This document shows, in pieces, positions 1 to 13,900 of a stretch of 64,000 bases of DNA (within the stretch, counting starts at the first letter, position 1; each line of letters opens with the position of its first letter). The notes under the pieces were generated by a model, which saw only the letters and a program-made list of their open reading frames with translations, was not told the origin of the DNA and did no database searches. Source of the stretch: Spisula solida (Eukaryota > Mollusca > Bivalvia > Venerida > Mactridae); NCBI GenBank assembly GCA_947247005.1, contig OX365950.1, positions 11,296,720 through 11,360,719 of the forward strand. Reading direction: 5' to 3'. Position numbers and translations under genes: made by a program.

Positions 1-655
1 TCGTAATTTTCTGAAGGAAATACCACATTTTAAACATTGAAACAATTTTTATAACACGAGTATATGGTATCTATTTCATAAAATGAAAAATATAAATGAA
101 TTGATTATCAGAAGCTTTAATAAAACTTGGTTTCTAGAGTATATTGGAGTTTCTAAAAATAGATGCGTCATAGCTGTAACACTGGATTCTCGTGCAACTC
201 GACTTGTCATCGTGACTCGTAGAAAAGTTTACTATAAAGTTTACGTTCATTCATTCATAAATATGTCACGTGATACTGGGCGTTAATAGAAACAGCCAAT
301 TTGATAGGTATGTTTTATGGGGGTAATAATACATTGTTAGGTCCGCTCTATATTTAATTGATTAATCCGCAGATCGTGTTAGAATCAGTTGTATATGATT
401 ATTTGCAATGTTTTAATTCTGGCTATAGAGTTCCTCACAAATTCATAGATCTGCATTTGTATACTTTCTTGATGGGAAGATCTATCTTAGAATCTTCGAC
501 TGCAAATTCATAAATCCTCAAAATTATTCACATACTGAAATTGGCAAAATGAAGGTCACATGAAAATAAAGTGATTTACAGTATTCTATTGTTTAATGTG
601 CTGAACCTTATTTCTACATAAATATACTTAAGTCATGTATCATTTATGTTCACAG
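1..655 (+). other. AGK intron, upstream part
   Basis: This is AT-rich sequence leading to the acceptor that ends at 655. I see no exon with convincing splice sites and no recognisable repeat. It is most simply read as intron of the AGK gene that enters from the left edge. Confidence 0.5.
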
Positions 656-3363
656 CCTCTGAAGAGTCTACAGTTAGGTGTTGGTCCAGAGAATATATCA
701 AAGTCTGACTTCATCTCAGAAGGGTAAGTTTACTCACAACTTCTTTCACAGTGTATTAGTTCTTTCATAAATAATAATAATGAAATGATATAACTGCTTG
801 TTAGCTTGACTTTTCTAAGAAAAATTGGTCGAGCTATTGTCGTAACGGCATCGTCCGGGTCAGCGTGTGGGTCTGCGTTGGTTAAATTTATTGTCAGAGT
901 CATTTTCTCAAAGACTATCAAAGGTATCAGCTTGAAACTTAACATAGTTATTCACCATCACAAGGGGAGTCCATACTGACAACTCTGTGACCAATCTTTA
1001 TGGAATTATCTGCCCTTGTTTGGACTTAGTACATAGAAATAGTGGCAAATTTTACACATAAACTGAATTTTCTCGAATACTATCAAAGCTTTCATCTTGA
1101 AAGTCAATACACTTGTGGAATGTGATGACCTACATTTACTGACAAGAGGAAACAAATCTATCCAGCATTTTATAAGAGTTATTCCATTTTTCTGACTTTG
1201 AATCTTTACACAAAAATGTCTATCAAAGGTATTCCACTTGAAACTCTACATAGTTATTCACCATCACAAGGAGAGTTCATACAGACAATGCTGGTAACCC
1301 TTTGACCTATATTTATGAGTTATCTACCCTTGTTACTCTTAGAAATTTGACTCACAGATGAGCAAGGTTACTATCAAGAACGAGAAAGTCGAGCATCCAG
1401 CACTCGTAGGCGATGCCGTTGTTTTAAATGTGGATTGAAAGAGTAGATGCATTAAAATTGATCAATGTCAAGACGGAGCATTGAAATTATAGCTGTCTGT
1501 ATAAGCCTTTATGATTGGTTTGACACGGAAGTTACTCTATTCTTACCCTGACTGGACTATATGTCATATTCAATGCATTCTATTATTTCCTTTACTTTGT
1601 TATTTGTATATCTCACATTTGGACAGGCATGTTTTTTTCTGAAAACCAGCTCCAGTTTATAAACAATCTTCAAAATGACTTTTAGGCTTGGCTTCATTTG
1701 TAATACAATGTGTATAGTATTAATTTATTTCTAGAATGATTGATTCAGATGTATTTTGATTTTGGAACAGTATTTTACATTATGAATGTATCTTTGACAT
1801 AAAGTAGGGCACATTGCTTTTGGATGGACGTAACAGTGTTTGTCTACGCTAGTTAGCCTTAACCATTAGTAGGATTTCAGTGAAACTTCACATGGATTCT
1901 TGGTTCCAAGCCTAGTTGTGAATATTGTCAGGAATTTTAGTTCAGATGATTATTGATGGGAGTTATGGCCCTTTGTGTCAAAAGCCCATCTAGCTTTTGT
2001 TTGTTACAGTTGGAACAGAATCAAGACCCCATCATGGACGATTGGCCACGATAGTAACGAGAATATTCCTTGTAGGAAGATCAAATTTACGCCAGAAGTG
2101 AAGGAGGTAGGTCAACATCACAGGAATATTGTACAGGGGTCTTTCAGTTCCTGAATAGTCAGTAAATCCAGATTTGCTGCAGTAGAAAAATATCTTTTTT
2201 ACAGAAAATAAGTTACCTGATGAAAAATCAAGCAGTTAACTAATGGTCATTTAAAATTTCATAAGCTGAATTTCAACAATGTTTGAAACAATGTTTTGGT
2301 GTAGAAATGCATGTTATTGGGCTGACTTCCTTTGCTTCGCCTGGTAAAACCAAAGAAACTGTTTACTGCTGCATTGGTTTGGGTTTCAGTCCTTTTAGTG
2401 CGCCGGTTCACATCAGGCTAGCCAATTGATAGAATGCGGCAAATGGCTTGCCAATATGGCAGAGGATGGATTAGCCGTTTTCACTCCGTCTGCAATACAT
2501 ACAACATATGGTATCTTGAATGGAGCAGTAAGTGGCATACGCCACTTGAAATGAAGTAGGCACATTGGCACCTAAAACAGATCTGTCTCATTTTCAGGAT
2601 TTGGCATTTGGCCTTCGTAGGACCCCTTTCTGAATGATAAGTGGCAATTCTTCATGCTCTTCTAAATATGGTCTGAGATTATTAAATCATTGTGTCTATA
2701 CGTTTGCAACTTCACTAAAAAGAAAATTAGTACAAGAAACATGTTAGACCATAAAAATCATGTTGACATAGAAAACATTGTTGACAAAGAAATATCAGCT
2801 TAAAATCATGTTACTAGCATGATACATAGTGATGGAAATCAGGAATTTGAAATATATGTGTGTGTGGTAATATGTAGACTATGAGCGAGTTCAGCGGACT
2901 AACGAGGGTAAACTAGATTAACTAGAGTTGCAGCAAAACAAGTCGAGTTTCTACCCTCGAGTGTACTAGAGTTCAACCCCGCTGCGAGGCTGGGTTGCTG
3001 TAGTTCCAATCGGGACACCTTGGACAATTTCTTACGAATCACATGTTTGTTTACTCTGTAGTTTAACTCTTTTAGTTTTACTGAAAAACTCCCAAGAGTT
3101 AGTTTATTTTTAGATTCTTACCTCACTAGAGTTAACTCTAGTAGGACAGCAGCTGCTGAACTCGCTCTATATGTGCAGATTACCAATGTTGATTCAGTGA
3201 GTGTTGACTTCAGTTGTTTGCATATATTATTGGTATATAATTTCAGGGTGAAGAAGTGTGGTATTCTATAGATGGGGAACACTTTGAAGCTATGCCTATT
3301 GAAGTTTCACTACTTAAAAATAGACTAAACATTTTCTCTTCTCCGGATAAGTTACCCAGCTGA
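656..3363 (+). CDS. AGK: Acylglycerol kinase, C-terminal exons (partial at left edge)
   Basis: Three exons, 656-723, 2010-2106 and 3247-3363 (TGA 3361-3363), have consensus GT-AG borders and join in frame. The product reads LQLGVGPENIS..., then a segment starting WNRIKTPSWTIG, then YSIDGEHFEAMPIEVSLL close to the stop. The SID-x-E-x-(Y/F)EAMP(V/I)EV-x-LL signature is the conserved C-terminus of acylglycerol kinase. AGK is a mitochondrial lipid kinase of the DAGK/sphingosine-kinase superfamily that phosphorylates monoacyl- and diacylglycerol; in vertebrates it is also a TIM22 import subunit. The catalytic domain lies outside the window, so activity cannot be judged. The gene converges on SUPT7L. 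A ceramide or sphingosine kinase relative is the alternative, but the EAMP ending favours AGK. Confidence 0.8.
890..1330 (+). repeat. Diverged tandem copies of an interspersed repeat in AGK intron
   Basis: Blocks near 900-1000, 1060-1170 and 1210-1320 share the order 'ctatcaaaggtat...cttgaaact...catagttattcacc', with 'atcacaagg(g/a)gagt(c/t)cata' in the first and last. A reverse-oriented relative is at 53060-53165 in a p62-B intron, so this is an interspersed family, not a coding region. Confidence 0.55.
1845..1995 (+). repeat. Interspersed repeat copy in AGK intron
   Basis: The sequence 'ccttaaccattagtaggatttcagtgaaacttcacatgg' followed by 'cctagttgtg...attgtc...ttatggccctttgtg' recurs with the same order and orientation at 24213-24400. 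It stops just before the AGK exon at 2010. The family is unclassified. Confidence 0.6.
2883..3167. mobile_element. MITE-like element with GAGCGAGTTCAGC terminal inverted repeats
   Basis: The 13-bp left end GAGCGAGTTCAGC (2883-2895) is the exact reverse complement of GCTGAACTCGCTC (3155-3167). Internal CTAGAGTT/AACTCTAG motifs add imperfect symmetry. At about 285 bp it has no coding capacity and lies about 80 bp upstream of the last AGK exon. Confidence 0.55.
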
Positions 3364-4779
3364 GTTTTATGAAATTTTAGAAATTTTAAGAATATTTCAT
3401 AATTGATTATGTTTATCGATCATCTTATATGCATATACATAGTAAATGCCATACTTTTCATGCATGTTTATTCGCGGGAATACAGTATTTGTGAGTGCAG
3501 TAACTGGTCTTAGATTTTAAGCTCAGTTCTTGTAGAATGTTTTTATGTGTTGAAAAGCTGTATAGAAACGATTCTACAAGGATGTATTGTGTAATCATGG
3601 AGGTTAAAATATAGCGCGCCCAGGATAATGTGATATTTACAAACATGAATCAGTTTGGTCAGCTGTTGCACAATTGGTTTTACAAATCACTAAAGTAAAC
3701 AGATAAGGTCAGTATTGTACTCAAAACATCACTGTTTAATCATGTACATCTGATTAATCCAGCTTTGTGGAATATACCAAACTTTCCCCCCTTTCTCATT
3801 ATCCTGGGTGCACTATAGTCTTTTGCAAGTGTACATTGAAAAGTGCAAACTGTAAAATAAAGAGAAAATGTTCAAATTGTGTTACTGTTTTTATTATTAT
3901 TCTGCAAACAATGTCATCGACAGTGCTAACCAAACAACTAAGTGCTCCATTGACTGAGCTCACTAAAATACCAGACTAGCTGACATAATATCATTCACAA
4001 ATTACATACTAGGCTTACACTGCTCTGTAAACAACTTCCCTTTCATCATTGTAAAGTTACAACAACAAATCTACAGCAATACACAACAACACATCATAAC
4101 AAATGGAGTTCATCTTGGATTCCACTGGTGTGTTTCCAACAACTAACATCTACTTCCTACTTTCAGTAATAACAGTGAAACTGAATAATGTGTCCAGAAC
4201 TTGTTAAGCCAGTTAGGACCAGGCCCCAATCTCCCGAAGCATCTCAAGTAGAAATCTCATCCCAAATTGAGATTTTGCTCAAGTCAATGTCGGAATTTGA
4301 GATGAATTTAAAATTCGAGCTCATTGAAAATTTCAGTAATATAGATTAAGAATAATGTTTTCTATTTTCTGATGCAAATTTTGTGTCCAGTCTCCCATGG
4401 AAATTATCTAAAGGATACATGGCAATATTTGAGATGAGATTTAGCTCATACTGAGATGTTTCGGGAGATTGGGCCCAGGACGATTCCATAATTCTGAAAT
4501 CGGTTGTTTGGATGAAATGGAATTGAACCCATCTGAATAATTGGGCGCCATATTGAAAATGTTGTTTCTATTGCTGTAGACCATGTCAAGGTACATGCTG
4601 ATGATGCAGCTGCTGATCTTGTTTGTGTTTGTTTTGTTTCCTGATATATGCAATTTCAATATTAAATATTATGTTAGGTACAATTCATCTATATTGTACC
4701 TGTTTGTGAGTCAATAAACATATTTATGTATGTGCATGTTGCAGTCAAAGATACACTGTATACATGCAGTAACATACAT
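3364..4779 (+). other. AGK 3' UTR and convergent intergenic region
   Basis: This is AT-rich noncoding sequence after the AGK stop. Candidate plus-strand poly(A) signals are AATAAA near 3856 and in 'gtcaataaacata' near 4714. A MITE occupies 4222-4476. No protein-coding exon is apparent. Confidence 0.5.
4222..4476. mobile_element. MITE, about 255 bp, with GGSCCCAATCTCCCGAA ends
   Basis: The left end GGCCCCAATCTCCCGAAGCATCTCA is mirrored by the right end, whose reverse complement is GGGCCCAATCTCCCGAAACATCTCA, giving inverted repeats of about 25 bp with two or three mismatches. The interior is noncoding and itself rich in GAGAT/ATCTC. The superfamily is not assignable by eye. Confidence 0.65.
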
Positions 4780-4785
4780 TTTATT
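4780..4785 (-). terminator. Candidate poly(A) signal for SUPT7L
   Basis: TTTATT on the plus strand reads AATAAA on the minus strand, about 210 bp beyond the inferred SUPT7L stop. Confidence 0.35.
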
Positions 4786-4996
4786 GGCAGTGTAGGATGT
4801 GTATTGTTTTTGAGTTAGCATCAAATTAACTGAGTAACCGTCTTGGTCCTACAGAAACTGGTTTCACCTTGCAATCACTTCTGATTAACTGAGTAATCGT
4901 CACGGTCCTAAAAACAGTACCACAACCAGAGTGCCGGCTGAAGTGTCTCTGTTATACATGTCTGTATCATAATCTCACACACATCAGATATTAACT

Positions 4997-7900
4997 TCAA
5001 GACTTCTTCCTGAAATGACAAAATTTATGAAGATGCGATATAAATAAATGATTTAAGTTACCAATTTTCAGCCGTTCAGCCACACTTTGACATTCAATTT
5101 CCCCTGGTCATTGGGTAACCTAAAGAAACCTGCATTTCTGTCTCCCTGGGATGACTATTTCTCTCCTGGTTGGCGTGCAGTCAACAAGATATGGTGCCCA
5201 GGAATATCGGACATGTTCAGACACCACCCTCACTGGTACCAAGTCACACCTTTGTCAAGTGGAGCATTGTGGTTTATTCTTGCTCAGAGAAATTCAGCAG
5301 TGGCGCAGACTGGGATCGAACCTATGACCTCTCCAACATGAGTGACATTGATATAGTTGACCCTCAAAACAGAATGTAACATACAAGACATTCTAAGTGA
5401 GCAAATCAAACACTTCTGCACCAATACTACACTTTACGCCTTTAACTTTTTTGCAACCTTTCCACAATTTTTCCCCCAGACTTCTTAGAAATTTTATTTG
5501 GCAGACCAAAGATTCAGAATTTCTCTTGACAAATCATAGAGAAAAAAGTCCCATTTTCATATAACATTATTAATTTAAATGTTGCTTTACGTCCCACTGG
5601 TCAACAAGTATTTCAGTGATATGGAGACTACATTTGTACCCTGTTACATTATCCTCACACAGAGTGAACCAGCTATTACCTGGAACATTGATTTGAGGCA
5701 TCGATGATTCAGATATATCGGAAGTATCTACAATACATCAATATAATTATATCGATTTGCACATGAAGATGAACCAGTAACATGCCCATCAGTCATGATT
5801 CACTCATTTAGCTGTTATACACTGTAATATTGGGTACATACTTTTGAAAATAGTAACTTCAGTTTCAGTTTAGACTTAAGCCTTTTTGACAATTTATAAA
5901 CTTCCATTGACCAAGAAAAAGGTTTTGTGCAGGAAAAATGAGAATTTCGGGTGGTTCCATTCATTTACCCATGTCACGATATTTCAAAGTGAATTAATAA
6001 GGACTAAAAAATATTGTTGGTACATCAATATTGCTTCTATGAACAACAGCTCTGCCTGGAACTTACTATGCTGAACATCAAGCAATGTAGATAAACCAGA
6101 ACAATATTTACTGACTTTCGTATGTCAGGGCCAGAGATCAAACCTGAGACCTCTCACATTCAACATTAGCAATTTTAAACAAATACTGTCGGAGCACATA
6201 CTTCTTTTTAGCTTTACTGGGTAGTGATGTAGGTGACATTATATCAGCGACTGTTATAGATGGTGGATCATTGATGCTGTCATCTACATCACTAGATGAT
6301 ACTGATCTAGGCTCGTCTTTTATTGCATTACTACTGTCATCAAAGTTGTCCAGGTTCACACTCCTATAATTAAAGGCAAATATCTAGGTTATGCATATTT
6401 ATGTACTATTATCAGTAGTGTTTATACAGTAAATCCACCCATTTGACCTACCAAGGTTAAATATTTACCTATAGTATCAGCACAAGATAAAAGTTTCCTC
6501 TTTGTATAACAGTAATGCTAAAGTACACGATTGTACATAAATCAAATTAATGTTAATCTATCACAAAGAGTTCTAAGAGGATAAACCCATACATGCCAGA
6601 TCTCCTGCATCATGCGTGAGTCTCCTGCATTTGAGACTCTACTCCTGCATGATCAGAGGCCAATTTATCAAATCTCACGCATTTCATGGACAAACTGGAA
6701 TCTCACATTTTTTGTTTACATTATGAAAATGATGACAAATATAATTACTTTAAATTGCTACATGAAGCATGCATGGTATTGTCATCAAATTAAGATAAGT
6801 AAAAACAGCATATAAACTTCAATACTTTAAGTCTAAAGATTCAGCAGGAAAAATCTCCTGCATTTTAATGAAATGTCCTGCATTTCCATCACCAATCTCA
6901 CGCAAAGGGGTCTGCCAAACATGGCATGTATGTAAACCATCCGTGAGAAGTTTGACAGTGACCATTACGGTTAAAACTTACATTACCTTCAGAAAGCGAT
7001 AAACACTATAAAACAAAACACACAACTATTCAATCATGAACCGCTGTTAAATCATTTCAAAATTATACTTCATGGGGGATAAATTTTCATTGATTTTGAG
7101 GTTGAACTTGGACAATAAAATCAATCCATCATGATTAATTGATCAATCTCCCAAATATTGAACAATGGGTTGTTTCCCCTTGCATGTTATGTAATGCACA
7201 AAGGTACAACCTGGCCAAATTGCTTTTTTATCAAATCCACAAAATTTAATGCTCACGAAAATGAGTGATTTTACACTTTATTCCTGATTATACAAACAAG
7301 AAGGGTAACTGTGATCTTACTTTGTTTCTCCTTGTTCAGCTTTCACTTGTGACCATTTTGATTCCACCTCTGTTGTGAGTCCGCTCGCAGATTCATGTTC
7401 AACTGTAATCTCAAACCCACCCAGATCTAAAACAGCAAATACCGGTGATCAGTTAATATCAAACCCACCCAGATCTAAAACAGCAAATACCGGTGATCAG
7501 ATAATCTCAAACCCACCCAGATCTAAAACAGCAAATACCGGTGATCAGGTAATATCAAACCCACGCAGATCTAAAACAGCAAATAAAGGTGATCAGGTAA
7601 TATCAAACCCACCCAGATCTAAAACAGCAAATAGGGATGATCAGAGATCAGCACAAAGTCACTAAAGGGAAGTAACCATTGTAAGCAATGTATGAAAACA
7701 AGGGGAGTAACTGTTGTAAGAAGTACAACAAATTTTATGCTACCAAGAATTGTTTCATAGCACCGCAAAGTGGTGCATTCATTGGTTATGGAAAGGTGCT
7801 CATAGAAAGTATATTGTTACAGTAGAACAGCAAATCAAAAATTGTGTCAAAAAGCAGGTTGTTGCATCTAACCTTGACATGGGAAAGTGTGCCAATCGTC

Positions 7901-10900
7901 ATAGAAATGTAGTTGGCCTCAAGTGTCTCAATAAAAGCCCCCTAATATTGTTCCAGTTAGAATATTAGTACTGGTTGAGAATACATTTGTAATTAAAGCA
8001 AGATTTGGGAATAAATCAAAAGATGTCCGGTCTGAAAAAGCTAGCACACTCTTTGATTTTAGACATTTTCCAAACTTTGAGATGTCATCCAAAGTTCCTC
8101 TAAAGTTTTAGCACTCCTTCCACTGGGGAAAGATTAAAACCTTGAAGCTATATTTCAGAAATGGTTAAGATTACTTTACTTTTATAGGTTCAAAATACAA
8201 CCCGCAGCCTGCTGGTACATAAATAGTTAAAGCAGAAGCAACAAATGGATCAAATCATATCCAGATTACAATGAATTATCTCACCCACTCACCATTCAAA
8301 TTCAACAGCTGTTCAGGGTTGTTCACTTCATCAATTTCATCCAGTTCTGGAAAATGTATTTCTGACGGCTCTTCCTTGATTCTACAAACAAATTTCTAGT
8401 TGAAACAAAATTGTGTGAGAAGCATGGGGTTTACTTTATACTGTAAACCTGTGTACCGTATTGAATGGCATCTGTTGGAAAGCAAATAATTTAACGCTAA
8501 CTGATTTTAGGTTATCCTCAAGCATCAGTCAGTAATCAAGTTCACAGACAATGATTCAGGCCAAGAATATTACCTGCAAACAAGGAAAATCAAACTATGA
8601 TGAAAAGTTTGACAGCTTTGTAGCTCTTTTTTGAAGCAAGCTGTTTCCTAGCATAGCACTATCGAGCGCTCATTAGCAGTTTGGTTAGCCAACAGGCTCC
8701 AGGTATGGTATTTATAAAGCATCTTAGTGAAAAGCGTAATACTTTTACTAGAGTTAAACATACACGCCTGGTAATCACTGGCACCACCACGTTTCGTTAT
8801 GTGTACAAAATGTTCCAATGCGACTTCCGTTATAGTGCCAATCAGCACAAATTGTTGACAATGGTGAGTGTTTTTCTTTACCAAAGACATCTTAACTCGA
8901 ATTTTATAAATCGGGGAATGTAGTGCTATGCAGATAAGTCCACGCTTTCTAGTAAAAGCACAATATTCAGAATAAAAGCAGAATCTGATCTTTTAGAGCT
9001 CGCACAAAATGTGCAGTCAGAGTGTTGATCAGACCAAAATGTGAATTTTATGACAAGTTTTCCTGATTATGCCTATTATAGCTACTAGTTATAATAGTAT
9101 ACGATAAGTATTGATATTTGAATGCTTTATGCTAAATGTAGACATTTGTAAGGTTAATTGTGATGACGTATGTCCTATTTTTTAACCGTTGTGGTTCCAA
9201 TTACTTCGTTGTAGTCCCAATAGGGCGTTGTGGTTCCCAGCAAAATAGAGTAAATAACGAGAAAGATAGATACATGTAGTTAGATAAATGCATGTCAATT
9301 ATTCGAAAGTGAACCTAAAATACTCTGGAAAAACTTACGACGAATATTTACCAAGCTAATCTCGTAACGAGTGTTTTTTAGGATAATTTTATTGTTACAC
9401 TATTACTGAAAAGTGAAAACAAATGCTACAATGCCGTAATATGTTAGCTGTTAAGCTTTGTAGTGTTTTGATATACGCTCCATTATACGACCTGGAAGAA
9501 ATAAAAACATATGTCACGGTTCTAGTACTGGAAATGTCGAATGCTACGAATTTCTTCCAAACTTGATCTAACAATCTTACTAAAGTATGCAAATAATTTT
9601 ATTTATGTAATTGACCAGTATCACGACAAAGTTTAATTAACACTGGTCAATGATTGCCGAGTGTACTAGTTAGTGTTTAGAAACTATACGTTGGTGCACA
9701 TCGAATACAAATGTTCGTCTTGGGTTAGTTTAACAAAAGTTACAACCAGCCTGAAATGCGATGGGATATGTTTCTGTGTACACAAACAGGTAGTTACAGC
9801 GAATGCCGAGGTGTTGCTTTTCAGTTAGACATAAGTTCGACTAGTGTTGTGTATAAGTTTCGCATTGTCATGGGCGCTACGCACGTGGTTATACATACTT
9901 TAGTGTAATTTGTATGACCATGTGCATTGGGCATAATCATGGTAGGATCGACCAAGTAACAAATAATTATGCCAGCGTTTCTCATGCACTTGCCAATTGT
10001 TCAGGTACACGTAAGTGTAAAATTATACACATGTAGTGTTACAAAGTTGTAAGAAAATAACGTATATTTGATCCTTTAGAGATATAAGATCGTATTTAAA
10101 CTTTTCCAATGTACCTGTATAAACTGTTCAGTGTTCATTTGGAGTTATTTAAACATGTAACAAGACAAGGTATTGTTACTTCACTATGTTTGCAGTTGTC
10201 TCAACTTGAAGCCGATTCTTTCAGTAAAATAAATACGTCACGAGCCGCCTTAAAAAGATCTGCATGGTGCTGATGTACATTTGTATATAATGATGCTGCA
10301 ATATGGCAGGCCAGGAATATGTGTGCCTCCACCCGGATTTGAAGTGCTTTTTACAATAATAGTACACACATTAGCACTAATTTTTAAGTTCAAGTTCCAT
10401 TAATTTCAGTGGATTATTCACTTACATGTTGCGTTTTAGATAGATATATAAAGTAATGTTCAAATTGACAATTAAGGGCCATGTTTACAAAAATGACAGA
10501 ATATCCGTTAGTATTTGAGCGTTGTGGTTAATGTTGCTTTCCCAAGTATAAATACATGGAAAATAATATCAAATATATACGGTTTAAGTATAATGAAAAC
10601 ATCAATACACGTACATTAGAGATCTCTATATTTTGCTGAGAATCACAACACAGTATTGGGACTACATCGTAGTGATTGGAACCACAACGGTTTAAAAAAT
10701 AGACATATGCCATCAAACATGACCTTTAAAATGCCGATTTTTACAGAAAAACATCAAATTGTCAATATCTATCGTATTTGTTAATTACTAGTAGCTATAA
10801 CATGCATAATCAGTAAAATTTGTCATAAAATCCAGATTTTGGTCTGATCAACACATTTTGTGCGAGCTCTAAAAGATCAGATTCGGATTTTATTCTGACA

Positions 10901-13900
10901 ATTGTGCATTTACAACAAAGCCTGTACATACCTGCATAGCACTACATTCTCCGATTTTTAAAATTCAGGCTTAGATGTCTTTAGTGAAGAAAAACAAATT
11001 ATTTCACTCACCGTTTTTAACAATTTTTGCCGATTGGCACTATAACGGAAATCACATTGGAACATTTTGTACACATAACGCGACTGTTGTGGTGCCAGTG
11101 ATTACCAGGCGTGACATAGAGTGCCACGGATGTCATAGGTCTTCACCAGCCTAGTGAAAAATCAAATATTCACGTTGACAGCTAGCACTCCCCACCAACT
11201 TAGCTTGCCAGGAAGAATTATTACCTGATAACAGACAGTGTGTCTGGAGCTTTTTGTTGTAACATTGGTTCTTTCAATTTCTCATACTCTACTTCAAGTT
11301 GTTGACAAAGTTCTTCCGTGTTGTGATGATAGTTGATGACACGTTTGTGATAAAATTCATGTAAACAAGTAACACTACCCAACTTCATTTCTTGAAACAC
11401 CTGTTCTATGATATCCTGTAGAAAAACAAAGTTTGGGACTTTGGGTACAAATTCATCACATACATACCATCATCTTTCATGTTAGAACAAACGACTGACC
11501 AATGTTCAAAGTCTGTGACTGGTGGCCATTTTTTTTGACATGACATGACAAAAATCTCAATTTAGTTAGAGGGTCACCCTACAAATATTTCTGTAAAATT
11601 ATTTAGACAGTGGTTGACTTTTATGACTATTTTTAAGTGTTTCCAATCGTTTGCCATGGCAACTAGAGTTATTTATATTTAGAAAGGTAAGAGTTGGCCA
11701 AGTGGTTTAGGAGAAGAAGTTGTTTGAATTAATTGTTGACAGATGGATGACAGACAAAGAGTGATCCCCAAAGTTCACCCTGTCACAAAAACAAGGGTAT
11801 AAGTGTGACTGTTACAAAATGATGTTACTTACTGGAAAACCAGATGATTCATTCAACGCAAGATTGTCTGCAGCTGCACGGAGATGTTTTGTAAATTGTT
11901 GAAAATATTCCCCACACAGATCTGTCATCGTCTCCAGCAGAGAATCATTACAACCTAGAATAACACATGTTTCATACAAACATCAGTAACAGTATTCCAG
12001 AACAGGTTCTGCAAAAACTGTCAGTCCTCCAGTCCTGACTGACAAATATATATATTTATTCAGGCTGACAGAAAATACTGTTATTTTTTATTAGACAAAG
12101 GGAATATTCACTCTTGTACCAATTCAGGCTGACAAGTTTGAAAATGTTTGCTGAGCCTGCCAGTACAGAATGGAGATTTAAACATAGCACTCTTACAAAC
12201 AAGAGCATTTACACAATACTGTTTTATTATCAAAATCCACAAGGACTGTCACTCATCATGTAGAATATTTGTGTGAAGTTTCACCAAGTGTAAGAGGAAG
12301 TCAAGCTGCACACAACCAAGTAACCCAATTTGTCGCAGTATATATAAATTTCTCTACCGATATCTTGGTACTGTTTAGTAAAACATGCATATAATTGTAC
12401 TAGTTCGAGACATTTTCGACTTTTCAGACCCATACATACACACAGGGATAACTAGGTTATCAATTTTTTTTTAATTTCATTTACAGTTCGGAAACAGCAA
12501 ATCAACTACTAGTAAGAGAAGTCAAATAAAACAAGTATGCCCCCTACTGGCTAGTCGCTACAAATAAGAAGTTTAATGTTAAGTTGCTGACAACTGATCT
12601 ACTGCCAACTGACTAACATGTGTAAAACATCCCTTCTCAAAGGGGGGTGTAAAAATATAAAGTAAGGAAAGGACCCTACTATCAAACCCAGTGTGTGCAA
12701 GGATGGCTGACACAGATCTACGTAGTAAATGTCGACAAGCCACTTCATCAATCTGGGGTAACGGTTCACCTTTACCAAGAACAAAATCACTGTAACATAA
12801 TATAACAAACATGCTTATCAACTAGAATAGAAAAATATATAATATTCAAATACTTTTGAACTAATATAAGGCCTAATTCGCAGCTGTGGTCCAAGGGTGA
12901 GTGCACTAGATTTGTTTGATTACCAGTAACTTGCTGCAGGTCAAACTAATCCCACTCATACCCTTCCATGATATTTTGATATCGATGTAGATTTTCCTCC
13001 ACATGTGGAGAAGTTGATGATTCCTAGGGTAAGGGTAAGTTAGAACTCATAAGGAGAGTCAAGGAAACGGAGTGGATTACTGTTGTATATAAATGAAACA
13101 TTGTTGAGAAAATGTTAAACCTGAATTAACTAACAATTAAACAAGTTACCATTACTATACACAGTATTTTCCCAAGGTTAAGTTTTGTTTTTCAACATGC
13201 ACAACTTTTTATAATAACAAACATGTACATGACTTTAGTATTTTACAAAAAGATATGGCCAACTGTAAGTTTTAATCGCCATTGACTGTTATAAAAGATG
13301 TTTCAGTCACATCTAAATTGAAAACAAACAACCAGAAGTAATTTGAATATGCAGTAGAACCTCTATAGAACAACACCCTTTGGAAGCTGCAAATATTGGC
13401 CGTTGAATAGGTTGGTGCTCTACAGGGGTTGAATTTATAGTAAATATCAGCATAGTGAAATTATGAAGGCATTGTTATAGAGAGATTGTTGCTCTACAGG
13501 GGTAAAATTTGTAATAAATATCAGCATAGTGAAATTTTTAGGGCATTGTTATAGAGAGGTTGTTGCTCTACAGGGGTAAAATTTGTAGTAAATATCAGCA
13601 TAGTGAAATTTTTAGGGCCTTGTTATAGAGAGGTTGTTGCTCTACAGAGGGCCACTCGGGAGAGGTTGTACTGTATGTATTTCATATACATTGAACTATC
13701 ACCTACCTTTCCATGTCTTTATTCATGAATGGTACAGGGTGTGATAACTCTTGCTTGACTGGGGTACGACCAACAAACTGTGGAATGGGTGGTGCATCTG
13801 GATAAGTGGTGTCAAAATCTATTATCTTCTGAAACAAAACAGAGACAAAATAGATGGTGATTTAGTTAACTCACACAAAAGCATCTCCTACCCATCAATT

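Noticed and set aside
5310..5340. Functional tRNA genes at B-box-like sites (also near 15770, 17820 and 25530)
   Set aside because: Only degraded A/B boxes are present, with no foldable cloverleaf, and each is followed by a shared SINE body.
7375..7665. Plus-strand ORF of ISNPPRSKTANTGDQ repeats as a repeat protein gene
   Set aside because: It is the antisense reading of a 48-bp minisatellite inside a SUPT7L intron/exon boundary. It has no splice or start context of its own, and the minus strand carries the conserved exon.
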